NCBI GenBank assembly: GCA_900542355.1
Contig: UQNE01000010.1
Coordinates: forward strand, 41,704 to 105,703
Length of the DNA: 64,000 nucleotides
Origin: an uncultured Bacteroidales bacterium
GTDB lineage: Bacteria; Bacteroidota; Bacteroidia; Bacteroidales; Paludibacteraceae
Direction of reading: 5' to 3'
Shown one piece after another: positions 55,085 through 63,081 of this stretch. Both the position numbers and the translations under genes were made by a program. Every line of letters begins with the position of its first letter. Positions within the stretch are counted from its first letter, which is position 1. The notes under the pieces are model-generated. The model was not told where the DNA came from, did no database searches, and saw only the letters and a program-made list of their open reading frames with translations.

Positions 55085-55131
55085 TTACGGATTCATGTCT
55101 CTTTGGGTATTTATATAGGAGCATCCGTAAT
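55084..55131. repeat. Inverted repeat between the RQC and Fic genes
   Basis: ATTACGGAT (55084-55092) pairs with ATCCGTAAT (55123-55131) across 30 bases. The left arm starts on the last base of the RQC-protein stop codon, and the right arm lies 35 bases before the Fic start. There is no T run, so it may be a regulatory hairpin or operator rather than a terminator. Confidence 0.5.
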
Positions 55132-55166
55132 GTGACTACCTAACGGAACTTACACCAGAAATATTT

Positions 55167-56060
55167 ATGAGCGACAAAATATCCATACGTTTCTTTGAGG
55201 ACCGTGAGGTGCGGGCAATCTGGGACGACGAACATGCCAAGTGGTGGTTCTCCGTCTTGGATATTGTGGGCGTACTCAACCGACAAGACGACTATACCAA
55301 AAACCGCAACTACTGGAAGTACCTCAAAACCAAACTCAAACGAGAACAAAATGAGTTGGTTAGTGCCACTAACCAACTGAAAATACTTGCTGCCGATGGA
55401 AAACGTTATAATACCGATGTCCTTGACAGCGAAGGCGTTATTCGTTTAGCCAAAGAATTTCCCAATACGCGTGCGGGAAAGTTTCTTGATTGGTTCACGT
55501 ATAGCGACACTTCCATTGACGGGCAGAGCAAGAAAAAAGCCTACACCCTTTTTGAGAGTGGCGTGATAGATAGTATTGAGGAGGGGACTTTTCGCGGTTT
55601 GCAACAGATACATGCCTATATCTTTGGAGGTTTGTATGATTTTGCGGGTAAGATGCGTACCGTAAATATCGCTAAAGGCGGTTTCCAATTTGCTATGGTG
55701 CATTATTTGCCTGCTACGTTGAAGACCATCGAGCGTATGCCAGAAAATACATTCGACGAGATAGTGGATAAATACGTGGAAATGAATGTGGCACACCCCT
55801 TCCGCGAGGGGAATGGTCGTAGCACCCGTATTTGGCTTGACTTGATGCTTAAGAAACACTTGGGGCAATGCATTGATTGGAGCAGTGTGAACAAGAAAGC
55901 CTATTTGGAGGCTATGACTGCCAGTGTGGCAAATAGTATGGCAATCCGAGACCTGTTGCGTCCCGCCTTGACCGACCAAATTAACGACCGTGAAATGTTT
56001 ATGAAAGGCATTGACTATTCTTATTATTACGAAGAAGATGATGGAAATGTTGAAATATAG
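55167..56060 (+). CDS. BRO-N / Fic domain fusion protein
   Basis: 297 residues. Residues about 5-112 resemble the BRO-N / phage antirepressor domain (IRFFEDREVRAIWDDEHAKW, SVLDIVGVLNRQDDY, LDSEGVIRLAKEFP). The C-terminal Fic domain (about 125-260) has the active-site motif HPFREGNGRSTR at 210-221 (HxFx(D/E)GNGR), preceded by the flap segment GKMRTVNIAKGGFQF. With catalytic His210 and the phosphate-binding loop intact, it should transfer AMP or another nucleotide to a target protein. A clear (S/T)xxxE(G/N) inhibitory motif was not found within the protein. It lies 82 bases after the RQC gene. A terminator-like hairpin follows at 56250. Confidence 0.9.
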   Translation: MSDKISIRFFEDREVRAIWDDEHAKWWFSVLDIVGVLNRQDDYTKNRNYWKYLKTKLKREQNELVSATNQLKILAADGKRYNTDVLDSEGVIRLAKEFPNTRAGKFLDWFTYSDTSIDGQSKKKAYTLFESGVIDSIEEGTFRGLQQIHAYIFGGLYDFAGKMRTVNIAKGGFQFAMVHYLPATLKTIERMPENTFDEIVDKYVEMNVAHPFREGNGRSTRIWLDLMLKKHLGQCIDWSSVNKKAYLEAMTASVANSMAIRDLLRPALTDQINDREMFMKGIDYSYYYEEDDGNVEI

Positions 56061-56118
56061 CATAAAAATAACCTACGCCCCCACACGCAAATAAACGAGC
56101 CACCTCTTAATCAAGTAT

Positions 56119-56223
56119 ATGCAAAGATTTGCACGTACTGCAGAGAAAAATGGAAATGGCTTCACTGTCAAATCCAACTTACCTGACGAGAGAAAAATCT
56201 CTACTATGATGTATGTGGTATAA
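56119..56223 (+). other. Possible 34-codon ORF in the gap after the Fic gene
   Basis: An ATG at 56119 opens a short frame (MQRFARTAEKNGNG to MMYVV). Its start has no recognisable promoter or family. It may be a remnant or noise. Otherwise 56061-56431 holds only the hairpin at 56250. Confidence 0.2.
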
Positions 56224-56249
56224 GAAAGCATTACCGTATATCAGTTGTC

Positions 56250-56271
56250 AAAACAGGAACTGCCTGTTTTT
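56250..56271 (+). terminator. Terminator-like hairpin downstream of the Fic gene
   Basis: AAAACAGG (56250-56257), loop AACTG, CCTGTTTT (56263-56270), then T. It is an eight-base symmetrical stem that could act in both directions. Confidence 0.6.
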
Positions 56272-56431
56272 GCCAAATTGTTGGAGATGCATCGGTTCCC
56301 TCTTGAGGCGAAGGCACCGACACTTCCCACACTCTTCCATCGACGACCTCAAATACTTGGTCAGTTTACAACAGCAAATGTAAACCCGCCGTTTATTGCC
56401 CAATGCGGAGGCAGAACTGTTAGAGACACCG

Positions 56432-56473
56432 AAAAACCGGCTCTGCTATTCGGGTTTCCGATAGCAGAGCCGG
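56432..56473 (-). terminator. Strong terminator of the gene at 56527-57861
   Basis: CCGGCTCTGCTAT (56437-56449) pairs over 13 bases with ATAGCAGAGCCGG (56461-56473), extended by an inner CGG/CCG pair with one bulged T. On the minus strand a TTTTTC run follows. It lies 54 bases after the stop. Confidence 0.88.
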
Positions 56474-56526
56474 TGTGAAGGTAAGTCGGGAAACATAAAA
56501 ACTACCTTAAATTTTGTGGCGTTGGA

Positions 56527-57861
56527 TTATTGCGGTATTTGTGCGCCGCAGTTGGGAACTGCACCAAAGAGGTCCAATGCTTTTTGCCACGGATAACGGT
56601 TGGCAAACATCGTAACAGATGCCTGCATCGTACCCACCATATTCATACCCATCGCTTGGCGGAAAGTGTTGGCAGCCGAGTTGGGGTTGTAGTCTGTTTT
56701 CTCTTTGTACGAGACATTCAGGAACCCGTTGAGGTACGCCTCGTCAATCTTTCCTTTGAAGAGACTCGGGTCTTTGAGCGACTTGTTTCTACGGCAATCG
56801 ATTGCCTCCACATCGTCGAAGTCGTCGGCTTTCACGCGGAGCAACATACCACCGCCCGGCAGACTCAAATCGGTTACGCGGTTAAGGAAGAAGATATTGT
56901 CCTCACACTTGTCCACACGCTTTGCCTCGCGGTTTTTGTCGCTGTCGATATGTGTACGGTCGATAGCCGAGAATACTGCGCAGCCGAAGATGTTGCGTTG
57001 GATAGTGCAGCAAGTGCCGGGTTGCAGACGAAAACCATAGCCCATCGAGGCAAGGTCTTTCAGACGCGACCATACGAAAAGGACGGTATTGTCGCAGAAA
57101 TTGACTTGTGTCATATTGGCTGGATCAGCACCACGCACGTCCATCGTTGCCATACGCACATTCACAAAGATACAGTTTTGTACCGTGATGGCACCTTTCA
57201 GCAAACCGTTGATGGCATAGTTGGGCGCGTTGATAAAGGCGCAGTTGCGCACTACCACATCCAATGTATTCACGATACCGCGGTCGCCGTTCAGGTATAT
57301 CATATAGGACTCTTTGGTGAACACTTTTTCTGCCAAGTCCGGACCACCGATACCCTCTGTGCCGATAGGGTTCATCATCGGTGTTTCCACGCCTTCGGGC
57401 TGCCCTTCGCGACGTGCGTTGTAGGAGATAGTGTTACCGCGGTCGAAGATAAGACCATCAATCACCACTTGTTTGCCCGGTGCTACAATGCTGGTAATCT
57501 GCATAGTACCTTTTCCTTGAGCCGAGCCGTTGGACTCTGCCGAGGGTTGTATCATCGTCTTGTATTTCAGCACATCGCGTTCCGTAAAATCGCTGTTGTA
57601 GCCGCCCTTGATAGTTACCGGTTTGCGAATATCAATCGTCCCGCTATTCAGCATACCGAAATAGTTACCTTCTGCCACCAGGATGGTAGCACCGTCGTCG
57701 GCAACATCCAATGCCTTTTGCAAGTTCTTGAATGGTGCTGTCTTCGAACCGTCGTTCTTGTTACTTCCGTTTTCACGGCTCACATGGTAAATGGATTGTG
57801 CCCCTGCGGACAAACAGCCTGCCATCAGAAATGCAAGCGTCATAACAATTGTCTTTTTCAT
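56527..57861 (-). CDS. Exported right-handed parallel beta-helix protein
   Basis: 444 residues with a signal peptide (MKKTIVMTLAFLMAGCLSAGAQ; the Cys is inside the hydrophobic core, so lipidation is uncertain). The opening IYHVSRENGSNKNDGSK followed by APFKNLQKALDVADDGATI is the start of DUF1565/pectate-lyase-like beta-helix proteins. Strand-turn repeats continue (TIDIRKPVTIKGGYN, QVVIDGLIFDRGN, DVVVRNCAFINAPNYAI, AITVQNCIFVNVRMATM, CTIQRNIFGCAVF). No lyase catalytic triad could be assigned. It is transcribed alone from a consensus promoter (57903-57934), divergently from the lipoprotein gene at 58202. The likely location is periplasm or cell surface. Confidence 0.82.
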   Translation of the reverse strand: MKKTIVMTLAFLMAGCLSAGAQSIYHVSRENGSNKNDGSKTAPFKNLQKALDVADDGATILVAEGNYFGMLNSGTIDIRKPVTIKGGYNSDFTERDVLKYKTMIQPSAESNGSAQGKGTMQITSIVAPGKQVVIDGLIFDRGNTISYNARREGQPEGVETPMMNPIGTEGIGGPDLAEKVFTKESYMIYLNGDRGIVNTLDVVVRNCAFINAPNYAINGLLKGAITVQNCIFVNVRMATMDVRGADPANMTQVNFCDNTVLFVWSRLKDLASMGYGFRLQPGTCCTIQRNIFGCAVFSAIDRTHIDSDKNREAKRVDKCEDNIFFLNRVTDLSLPGGGMLLRVKADDFDDVEAIDCRRNKSLKDPSLFKGKIDEAYLNGFLNVSYKEKTDYNPNSAANTFRQAMGMNMVGTMQASVTMFANRYPWQKALDLFGAVPNCGAQIPQ

Positions 57862-57902
57862 TTTTGATTAGGATTAGATGGTTAAAAAATTCATAAACTG
57901 CG

Positions 57903-57934
57903 CAAAGGTAGTGATAAAAATCAACACACGCAAA
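57903..57934 (-). promoter_or_regulatory. Promoter of the beta-helix gene
   Basis: On the minus strand, TTTG (complement of 57931-57934), 20 bases, then TACCTTTG (complement of 57903-57910), about 40 bases before the ATG. Together with the divergent promoter at 58092 it accounts for the gene-free stretch 57862-58201. Confidence 0.78.
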
Positions 57935-58091
57935 TCTGTTGCGTATTTTTTTATTCTCAGAATCAAGAGAAAGAAAACAGAAAAAAAGAAATACATATAT
58001 AAAATAGAGTACTTTTTCGCCATACTCAAGCCGATTTCTTATGCGATTTATATGTTTCATAACATATTTCTACACAAAAAACAACATAAAA

Positions 58092-58123
58092 CTTGCACAT
58101 CTCACAAATTAACTATACCTTTG
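58092..58123 (+). promoter_or_regulatory. Promoter of the lipoprotein / barrel pair
   Basis: CTTG (58092-58095), 20 bases, TACCTTTG (58116-58123). Transcription would start near 58130, about 70 bases before the ATG at 58202. Confidence 0.75.
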
Positions 58124-58201
58124 CTGTCGAAAATGGAAAAATCATATTCTATTATCCAACAATAACCAACAATATTATTAACCTACTAATTCATTTTATT
58201 T

Positions 58202-59278
58202 ATGAAGAAATCTTTCTTTCTGGCAGCCTTTGCTGCCGCTTTGGCACTCGTAGGCTGCCAAAAACAATCGGAACTGGACTTTGATGACATCAAGACCAAA
58301 GCCACAGTGCAAGGTTATGTATATATCGATTTAGGATATATACAGGAGGGTACCGGTTTTGCCAAACTCAACAAACCCGCTGAGGGCGTAGCAGTGGCTG
58401 TGAAGGTGGATTATCAAAAGTATGACAAAGATGCTGCCGGAGGACAAAAGTTCTTTGAGGCTGTTTGCGATGCCAATGGTTTCTATAAAGTGGAAATTCC
58501 TGTGGGACAAGAGGCTATTGCCGGTATGAATGTTTACACTCGTCCGTTCGTTGGCAAGTATTACGACCTGGTTAACGGGGCTATCCAAGAAGTGGAGGTT
58601 TCCTTTACCGAAGAATCGACTTCTGTTGATATCGAGAGTGGCAAGGTCTTTACCGCTGCCAACATGATTGTTACCAAAGATGTAGAGAAACCTATTCTCA
58701 CACGCAACCAGAAAGTAAAAGTATCGGGTAAAATTGTCGAGAAATTCGAGAAGAAAGAATATGTGGACAAAGAGAATCCTGATAAAGGTTACTACGGCGT
58801 AGTAGGTACCAACAATGCTACCCAAACAGTTACACTCGTGGCTACTTTCACCAATACGGATACCAAGTTCAATGGTCAAGAACTGATTTACAACCTCACT
58901 ACCGGTGCCGGCGGTGCATACGAACTTACTGCTGACTTGTATGACGCTTGGGATATCAACAAAACCGAAGTGAAAATCGAAGCAAAATCATATCTCAACA
59001 AAATTAGCCACTATTATGAGAAATATGATGACGATGAAAAGAAATATCTCAGCAAGACTCAAGAAGTGTCCGGTTATTTCGAGCGCGGTGAAGTTAAGAA
59101 ACCTTTGTCTGATGGTTCGCTGTTGATTGGTTGCGTAGTAAGCGATTTGGTAGTGGAATTCGTTCCTAATTACGCAAAGGAGACTATCTATGGTATCGGA
59201 AATCCTGACATCGACAAGAAAAACGATAAGGGTATCATGATATACAAATCTCACAACCCGCTTGGTTGGGCATACTAA
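58202..59278 (+). CDS. Lipoprotein with Ig/carboxypeptidase-regulatory-like domains
   Basis: 358 residues with a lipobox (LALVGCQKQ). TVQGYVYIDLGYIQEGTGF, GVAVAVKVDYQKYDKDA and FEAVCDANGFYKVEIP form a beta-sandwich like the carboxypeptidase-regulatory fold. A second such domain occupies about 165-295 (VKVSGKIVEKFEKKEY, GAGGAYELTADLYD). No catalytic site is visible. It is followed after 24 bases by an outer-membrane barrel gene, with both terminated at 60279-60362. The pair may form an outer-membrane complex; this is inferred from gene order only. Confidence 0.8.
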   Translation: MKKSFFLAAFAAALALVGCQKQSELDFDDIKTKATVQGYVYIDLGYIQEGTGFAKLNKPAEGVAVAVKVDYQKYDKDAAGGQKFFEAVCDANGFYKVEIPVGQEAIAGMNVYTRPFVGKYYDLVNGAIQEVEVSFTEESTSVDIESGKVFTAANMIVTKDVEKPILTRNQKVKVSGKIVEKFEKKEYVDKENPDKGYYGVVGTNNATQTVTLVATFTNTDTKFNGQELIYNLTTGAGGAYELTADLYDAWDINKTEVKIEAKSYLNKISHYYEKYDDDEKKYLSKTQEVSGYFERGEVKKPLSDGSLLIGCVVSDLVVEFVPNYAKETIYGIGNPDIDKKNDKGIMIYKSHNPLGWAY

Positions 59279-59302
59279 TCACTTCTAATACATATATTGA
59301 TT

Positions 59303-60262
59303 ATGAAGAAGATTCTCAGTATTTTGCTTGTGGCTGCTATGGCGGTCCCTGCAATGGCGGCTCGTGAGAAAGAGACCCCCGAGCAAAAAGCCCAAAAAGA
59401 CTATTCTACATGGATGCCTGCAGAGGGCGATTTCTCCGTAGGTTTTTCGCTTGACCCATTGGCTACTTTTGTGGGAAACTTATTGAGCGGATACACCGGA
59501 CAGAATAGTTTGGACAAATTGGCGGGCGACCCGTTGTTGAAAAAAACGATTGGTGCCAACCCGATGGTGTCTATCATGGGTTCGTATATGTTCACCGATA
59601 AGTTGGGCTTGAAAGCCAATATCGGGTTAGGTCTGACTTCTAAAGCGGAAAATCATTATGTGCTCGATGACGAAGCACTCTACTTGGACCCGTTGAGCAA
59701 GGCAAAAGTAGTGGATAGTCGCAAGGCTAACCTTACGTATGGTAGTATTGCAGTAGGCGTGGAGTACCGCGTAGGTAAGACTCGTCCCGTACAAGGTGTG
59801 TTCGGCGGTGGCGTGAACTATGCTTTTGGGCAGCGCACCTACAGATTCAGTTATGGTAATGCTATTACCGAGATGAACCAAACCCCGTCTATCAGTGCAG
59901 ATGCAAGTACCAGTACGTTTATTCCTACCCCGACATATAGTGCAGCGGCAGGTTATATGCCTAACGCACGTCTTTTGTCGTCGCAGGCAGACAAACTGAT
60001 TCACATGCTTGGTGTCTATGGCAGCGTCGGCGTAGAGTGGTTCGTCGCACCCAAGATTGCACTCGGCGCAAATGTTAATGTGGGCTTGTACTACGAAGTA
60101 AATCCTTCGCGCAGCGCTATCTACGAGGGATGGAATATACAGACGAAACAAGTGGAGAAATTTACCGAACAGGTGGCTCCCGCTTCGCACGGATTCCATT
60201 TTGGTACAGATAATATCGGTGCTAACTTGTATATTGCATTCTACTTCAATAAAGACAAGTAA
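59303..60262 (+). CDS. Outer-membrane beta-barrel protein
   Basis: 319 residues from the ATG at 59303 (MKKILSILLVAAMAVPAMA), with a signal peptide. Alternating amphipathic strands follow (GDFSVGFSLDPLATFVGNLL, LGLKANIGLGLTSKA, SIAVGVEYRVGKT, GVFGGGVNYAFGQ, LGVYGSVGVEWFVAPKIALG). The last strand ends in ANLYIAFYFNKDK, which fits an OMP beta-barrel closing strand. An in-frame TTG six bases upstream is an unlikely start. It sits 24 bases after the lipoprotein gene and ahead of two stacked terminators. Confidence 0.83.
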   Translation: MKKILSILLVAAMAVPAMAAREKETPEQKAQKDYSTWMPAEGDFSVGFSLDPLATFVGNLLSGYTGQNSLDKLAGDPLLKKTIGANPMVSIMGSYMFTDKLGLKANIGLGLTSKAENHYVLDDEALYLDPLSKAKVVDSRKANLTYGSIAVGVEYRVGKTRPVQGVFGGGVNYAFGQRTYRFSYGNAITEMNQTPSISADASTSTFIPTPTYSAAAGYMPNARLLSSQADKLIHMLGVYGSVGVEWFVAPKIALGANVNVGLYYEVNPSRSAIYEGWNIQTKQVEKFTEQVAPASHGFHFGTDNIGANLYIAFYFNKDK

Positions 60263-60278
60263 TTGTAACTCATCAAAC

Positions 60279-60307
60279 ACCTGACTATTGCATGGCTGTC
60301 AGGTTTT
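60279..60307 (+). terminator. First of two stacked terminators after the barrel gene
   Basis: ACCTGAC (60279-60285) pairs with GTCAGGT (60298-60304) and is followed by TTT. Confidence 0.65.
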
Positions 60308-60327
60308 ATCAAATAGATTTTTTAGGT

Positions 60328-60362
60328 CGGCTGCGCGATGTGAATCGGGCAGCCGTTTTTTT
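60328..60362 (+). terminator. Second stacked terminator
   Basis: CGGCTGC (60328-60334) pairs with GCAGCCG (60349-60355) with a 14-base loop and runs into seven T residues. Confidence 0.8.
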
Positions 60363-60384
60363 GTACACTACGATGTGTCGGACT

Positions 60385-60457
60385 TTAGAGATGGGGTTGA
60401 CCTAAGAGAGTGTAGAGGCGCTTTTGACCGCTTGGGTTGAAGTGCTCAATGAGAATT
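60385..60457 (-). pseudogene. Fragment of a secreted-protein tail module
   Basis: In a different frame directly after the truncated susD, the minus strand encodes about 24 residues, GKILIEHFNPSG then QKRLYTLLGQPHL, with a stop at 60385. The G-x-L/I-x-I ... Y-x-x-x-G pattern resembles the tails of the proteins at 1766-4696 and 35640-36848. It may be the last exon-like piece of a lost neighbour gene joined here by a deletion. Confidence 0.35.
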
Positions 60458-61249
60458 TTACCATCGTGTAGGGTCGTAGGTCTGCGAGAAAATCTCCACA
60501 CCGGCTTTGTTGGTATATCCGGCATAGTCGGTATTGCCGTTTACGAGCGGAGAGGCCGCATAGAGAAGCATACGAGCGCGGATGGCAAGTGCCATCACCG
60601 AGGTGGCACGCCCATACTTCTGCGCACTGCTATAGCGTGCCGGCAGGCGGTTGGCTACATCGAGCAATACCGAGTTACACCAGTCGATCATCGTATAGTA
60701 GGGCACTTGCCCGATCTGCAAATCGGCAGCATTGGCATCGGTCGAATAGATCACGCCCGGGGTAAACGGTATAGCCCCATAAGTATTGGCAAGCAACCAA
60801 TAGTAGTAGGCTATCATACATTGGCACTCGGCTTTCATATACTCTACCTCTTGATTGGAGATACCTTGGTCGGGCAGAGCGTGTACATTTTGGATAAACA
60901 CATTGGCTTCGCGAATACGATGCGGAAGCGATGCCCAGTAGTTGCCGTTCCACTCGCTATTGGGTGTCCATTCACCAAGGATATAAGGGATAACCTTCCA
61001 ATTCCACTGGCGCCAACGCTCGCTGGGCGTCATATCATCGCCAAGGACATCCCACCCGAGGAAACGCCCGTAGCCCATATAGGGATCGGGTATGTCGGAA
61101 TAGACATTCGCCAACCACCCCATGGTACGCATCTTATCGTTGAAGACCATCTCAAGGGTCAACTCGGTATCGGGTTCTTTATCCCAAAAACTGCACGATG
61201 CCGCAGGTAGCAGCAATGCGGTAAGAAGGGTATAGAGTTGCTTTTTCAT
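60458..61249 (-). pseudogene. Truncated SusD-family lipoprotein gene
   Basis: The 263-residue frame starts normally (MKKQLYTLLTALLLPAASC, lipobox AASC) and has SusD features (IREANVFIQNVHALPDQG, YMKAECQCMIAYYYWLLANTYGAIPF, ATSVMALAIRARMLLYAASP). It stops at QTYDPTRW, about half the usual 500-650 residues, where SusD proteins continue. The C-terminal lid and SusC-contacting half are missing, so it is very likely non-functional. It follows the decayed susC in the normal susC-susD order. Confidence 0.85.
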
Positions 61250-61298
61250 ATCTTATCTTAAGTGTTGTAGTTATTTTTATGCGATTAGGCTGCAATTA

Positions 61299-62445
61299 TC
61301 AGAACCCGATCTCCAATCCTATCATACCCGAGCGTATGGCGGGGTAACGCAGACCATTGTTGGTACTCAGTTTGGGATTCCACAGTTTGAATTGGGAGAA
61401 ATAGAAGAGGTTGTTGCCCGAAACAAAAATACGGAAGTTCTTTGCGTGCATTTTCTGCAAAGCCGCTTTGGGCAGCGTATAGCCGAGTTCGATACTCTTT
61501 AAGCGCAAGAACGACATATTCTTTTTCCACCAGGTGGATGCCACATTATTGTTGGTATTGGTCGATTCGCTCAAGCGCGGTCAGAACACATCTTGCAGGT
61601 GAGCGAGAGGTCGGCACCGCGGTTGTCCACCTTACCGAAATTGGCGTACGGATTGCTAAGGGAACCTATCTGCGAGGGTATTGTATTGCGCTGCATAAAG
61701 ATATTGCTGCGCAGTTCTTGGAAGAAATCTACCTGCAGATCCAGTTCGTTGAATAGACCGAGTTCAAAGCCGACATTGGCTTTGCGCGGTTGTCGCCATA
61801 TTCGGCGTTGTTGCTATGGTCGAGAAAATCAGAGCCGTACTTAAGGATACTATGTACCAACTCGCCCTCATCGTTGCGCGACTTGGCTGTGCTGTAGTAG
61901 TCGGGCGATTTACCACGCGTCATATAAGTATGTGAGTAGTAGTCGAACGAGAAAGTGGCTTTTGCCTTCAGTCCCGGGGTGATAAACTTCAAGTCCTGCT
62001 CAATAGCAAAGAGCGACTCGAGTTTACCGCTCGTACCACGATAGTATCCGTTCTGCGTACTCATTGCCCACGGGTTGTATCGATTGGCGGAAGCAATAGG
62101 TATCGTACCATCGGAATACACGGCAGGATGTACAAAAGGAGGGGTCTCAAACGCCTTGGCAAAGACATCGTCGGTCGAAGAGTTCGACTTACGCAGTTGC
62201 TGCAAATAACCGCCAATGTTGAAGCGCAAGAGCGTGGTCTTGGTTACATCCAAATCGACATTCGCACACAGGTTGAAGCGATTGAGTTTAGAACCGGTAT
62301 CATAACTGAGTGTCTCGTCGGTAGCCATGATACCTTTCTCGTAGTAGTACGCCCCCGTCAAGGCATAGCGCAGACGCTCCGAACCGCCCGTTACATTTAG
62401 GTTAACGCGCGTAGAATATGCCAAATCGTTGGTGATGGCATCTAT
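61299..62445 (-). pseudogene. Decayed SusC-family TonB receptor gene
   Basis: Three barrel segments in three frames are visible. Segment one is about 62445-61790 (LNVTGGSERLRYALTGAYYYEKG to NAEYGDNRA). Segment two is about 61790-61585 (KANVGFELGLFNELDLQVDFF, NTIPSQIGSLSNPYANFGKV). Segment three is about 61580-61299 (WWKKNMSFLRLKSIELGYTLP to GMIGLEIGF, the normal C-terminus). The signal peptide, plug and first strands are missing upstream of 62446, where a stop interrupts the frame. A block of roughly 200 or more residues is missing between segments two and three. It is a non-functional remnant of a SusC/SusD locus. Confidence 0.85.
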
Positions 62446-62581
62446 CTAGTTCCCAAAACTAAATGCACACTTTGCTGATGAATACAGCGTCGGCAAAAAG
62501 AAATCTTTACCATCCCGCTTGCAAGTAGGCAGGGCATACACAATACTGGAATACTATACACAACGCTTACTGCCTCCTCCA

Positions 62582-62758
62582 CTAACTATACGAACGAGTA
62601 CTGCATTCTGTTCCCGGTGTTTTACACAATGCTTTCTCCTCATTGACACAGGGAGATAGCAGAGGGATAGGAATGCGATGTTGGGCAAGCAAATCGCGCA
62701 ACATTGCATTCTCTTGCTGTAGTCTATTCAGTTCCCGCAATATCGTTTCATATTCCAT
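62582..62758 (-). CDS. 58-residue ORF, probably the N-terminal remnant of a larger gene
   Basis: ATG at 62758, stop at 62582. The start MEYETILRELNRLQQENAML then RDLLAQHRIPIP is a short leucine-heptad coiled coil; after that the frame ends CSTRSYS. Such an N-terminal coiled coil is seen in several helicase or primase-type conflict proteins and transposon proteins, but nothing downstream confirms a family. A slightly divergent second copy of the first 60 bases lies 69 bases upstream with a one-base insertion. Between it and the SusC remnant (62446-62581) only a short open stretch (PTCKRDGKDFFLPTLYSSAK) is seen. Confidence 0.35.
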   Translation of the reverse strand: MEYETILRELNRLQQENAMLRDLLAQHRIPIPLLSPCVNEEKALCKTPGTECSTRSYS

Positions 62759-62860
62759 ATTCTAACAATTCATTCCATTCTCCTGACGGAGTCTATTCAG
62801 TTCCCACAATATCCGTTTCATATTCTATATTCTAACCATTCATTCCATTCCTTCTGCCTA
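62722..62860. repeat. 69-bp tandem duplication covering the start of the 58-codon ORF
   Basis: GTCTATTCAGTTCCCGCAAT at 62722 recurs as GTCTATTCAGTTCCCACAAT at 62791, with TTCATATTC(C/T)ATATTCTAAC and ATTCATTCCATTC following in both. The second copy has an extra base in ATATC(C)GTTTC, shifting the frame. Confidence 0.75.
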
Positions 62861-62963
62861 CTATTTGTTATGCCAATAGATGGCAACTCTACCGTTTCAA
62901 TACCAACAATGGGCTTAGAAACAAAAAAAGCATTTCTAAATAGACTCTATAGACTATCTATCG

Positions 62964-63055
62964 CAGGTAACTAAGCATAGGCAATTAAGTACAGAGGAGT
63001 ACAGGCAAATAAGTGCAGACTAATAAGTACAGGTAATTAAGTACAGATAAATCAG
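62964..63055. repeat. Degenerate AAGTACAG direct repeats
   Basis: Variants of (A)TTAAGTACAG or AATAAGTACAG recur about five times in 90 bases just downstream of the 63082 stop. The units are 11-17 bases long and imperfect. Nothing else is seen in 62861-63081. Confidence 0.5.
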
Positions 63056-63081
63056 TAGACAGGCTGTATAGTGTTGCGTAT

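Noticed and set aside
56245..56478. 77-codon plus-strand frame
   Set aside because: It spans two terminator hairpins and has no homology features.
51373..56526. Integrative element with att sites at the tRNA
   Set aside because: No integrase gene and no duplication of the tRNA 3' end could be found downstream; only gene order suggests an island.
56530..57867. Open frame of 445 codons on the plus strand
   Set aside because: Antisense to the beta-helix gene, which has a promoter, signal peptide and terminator.
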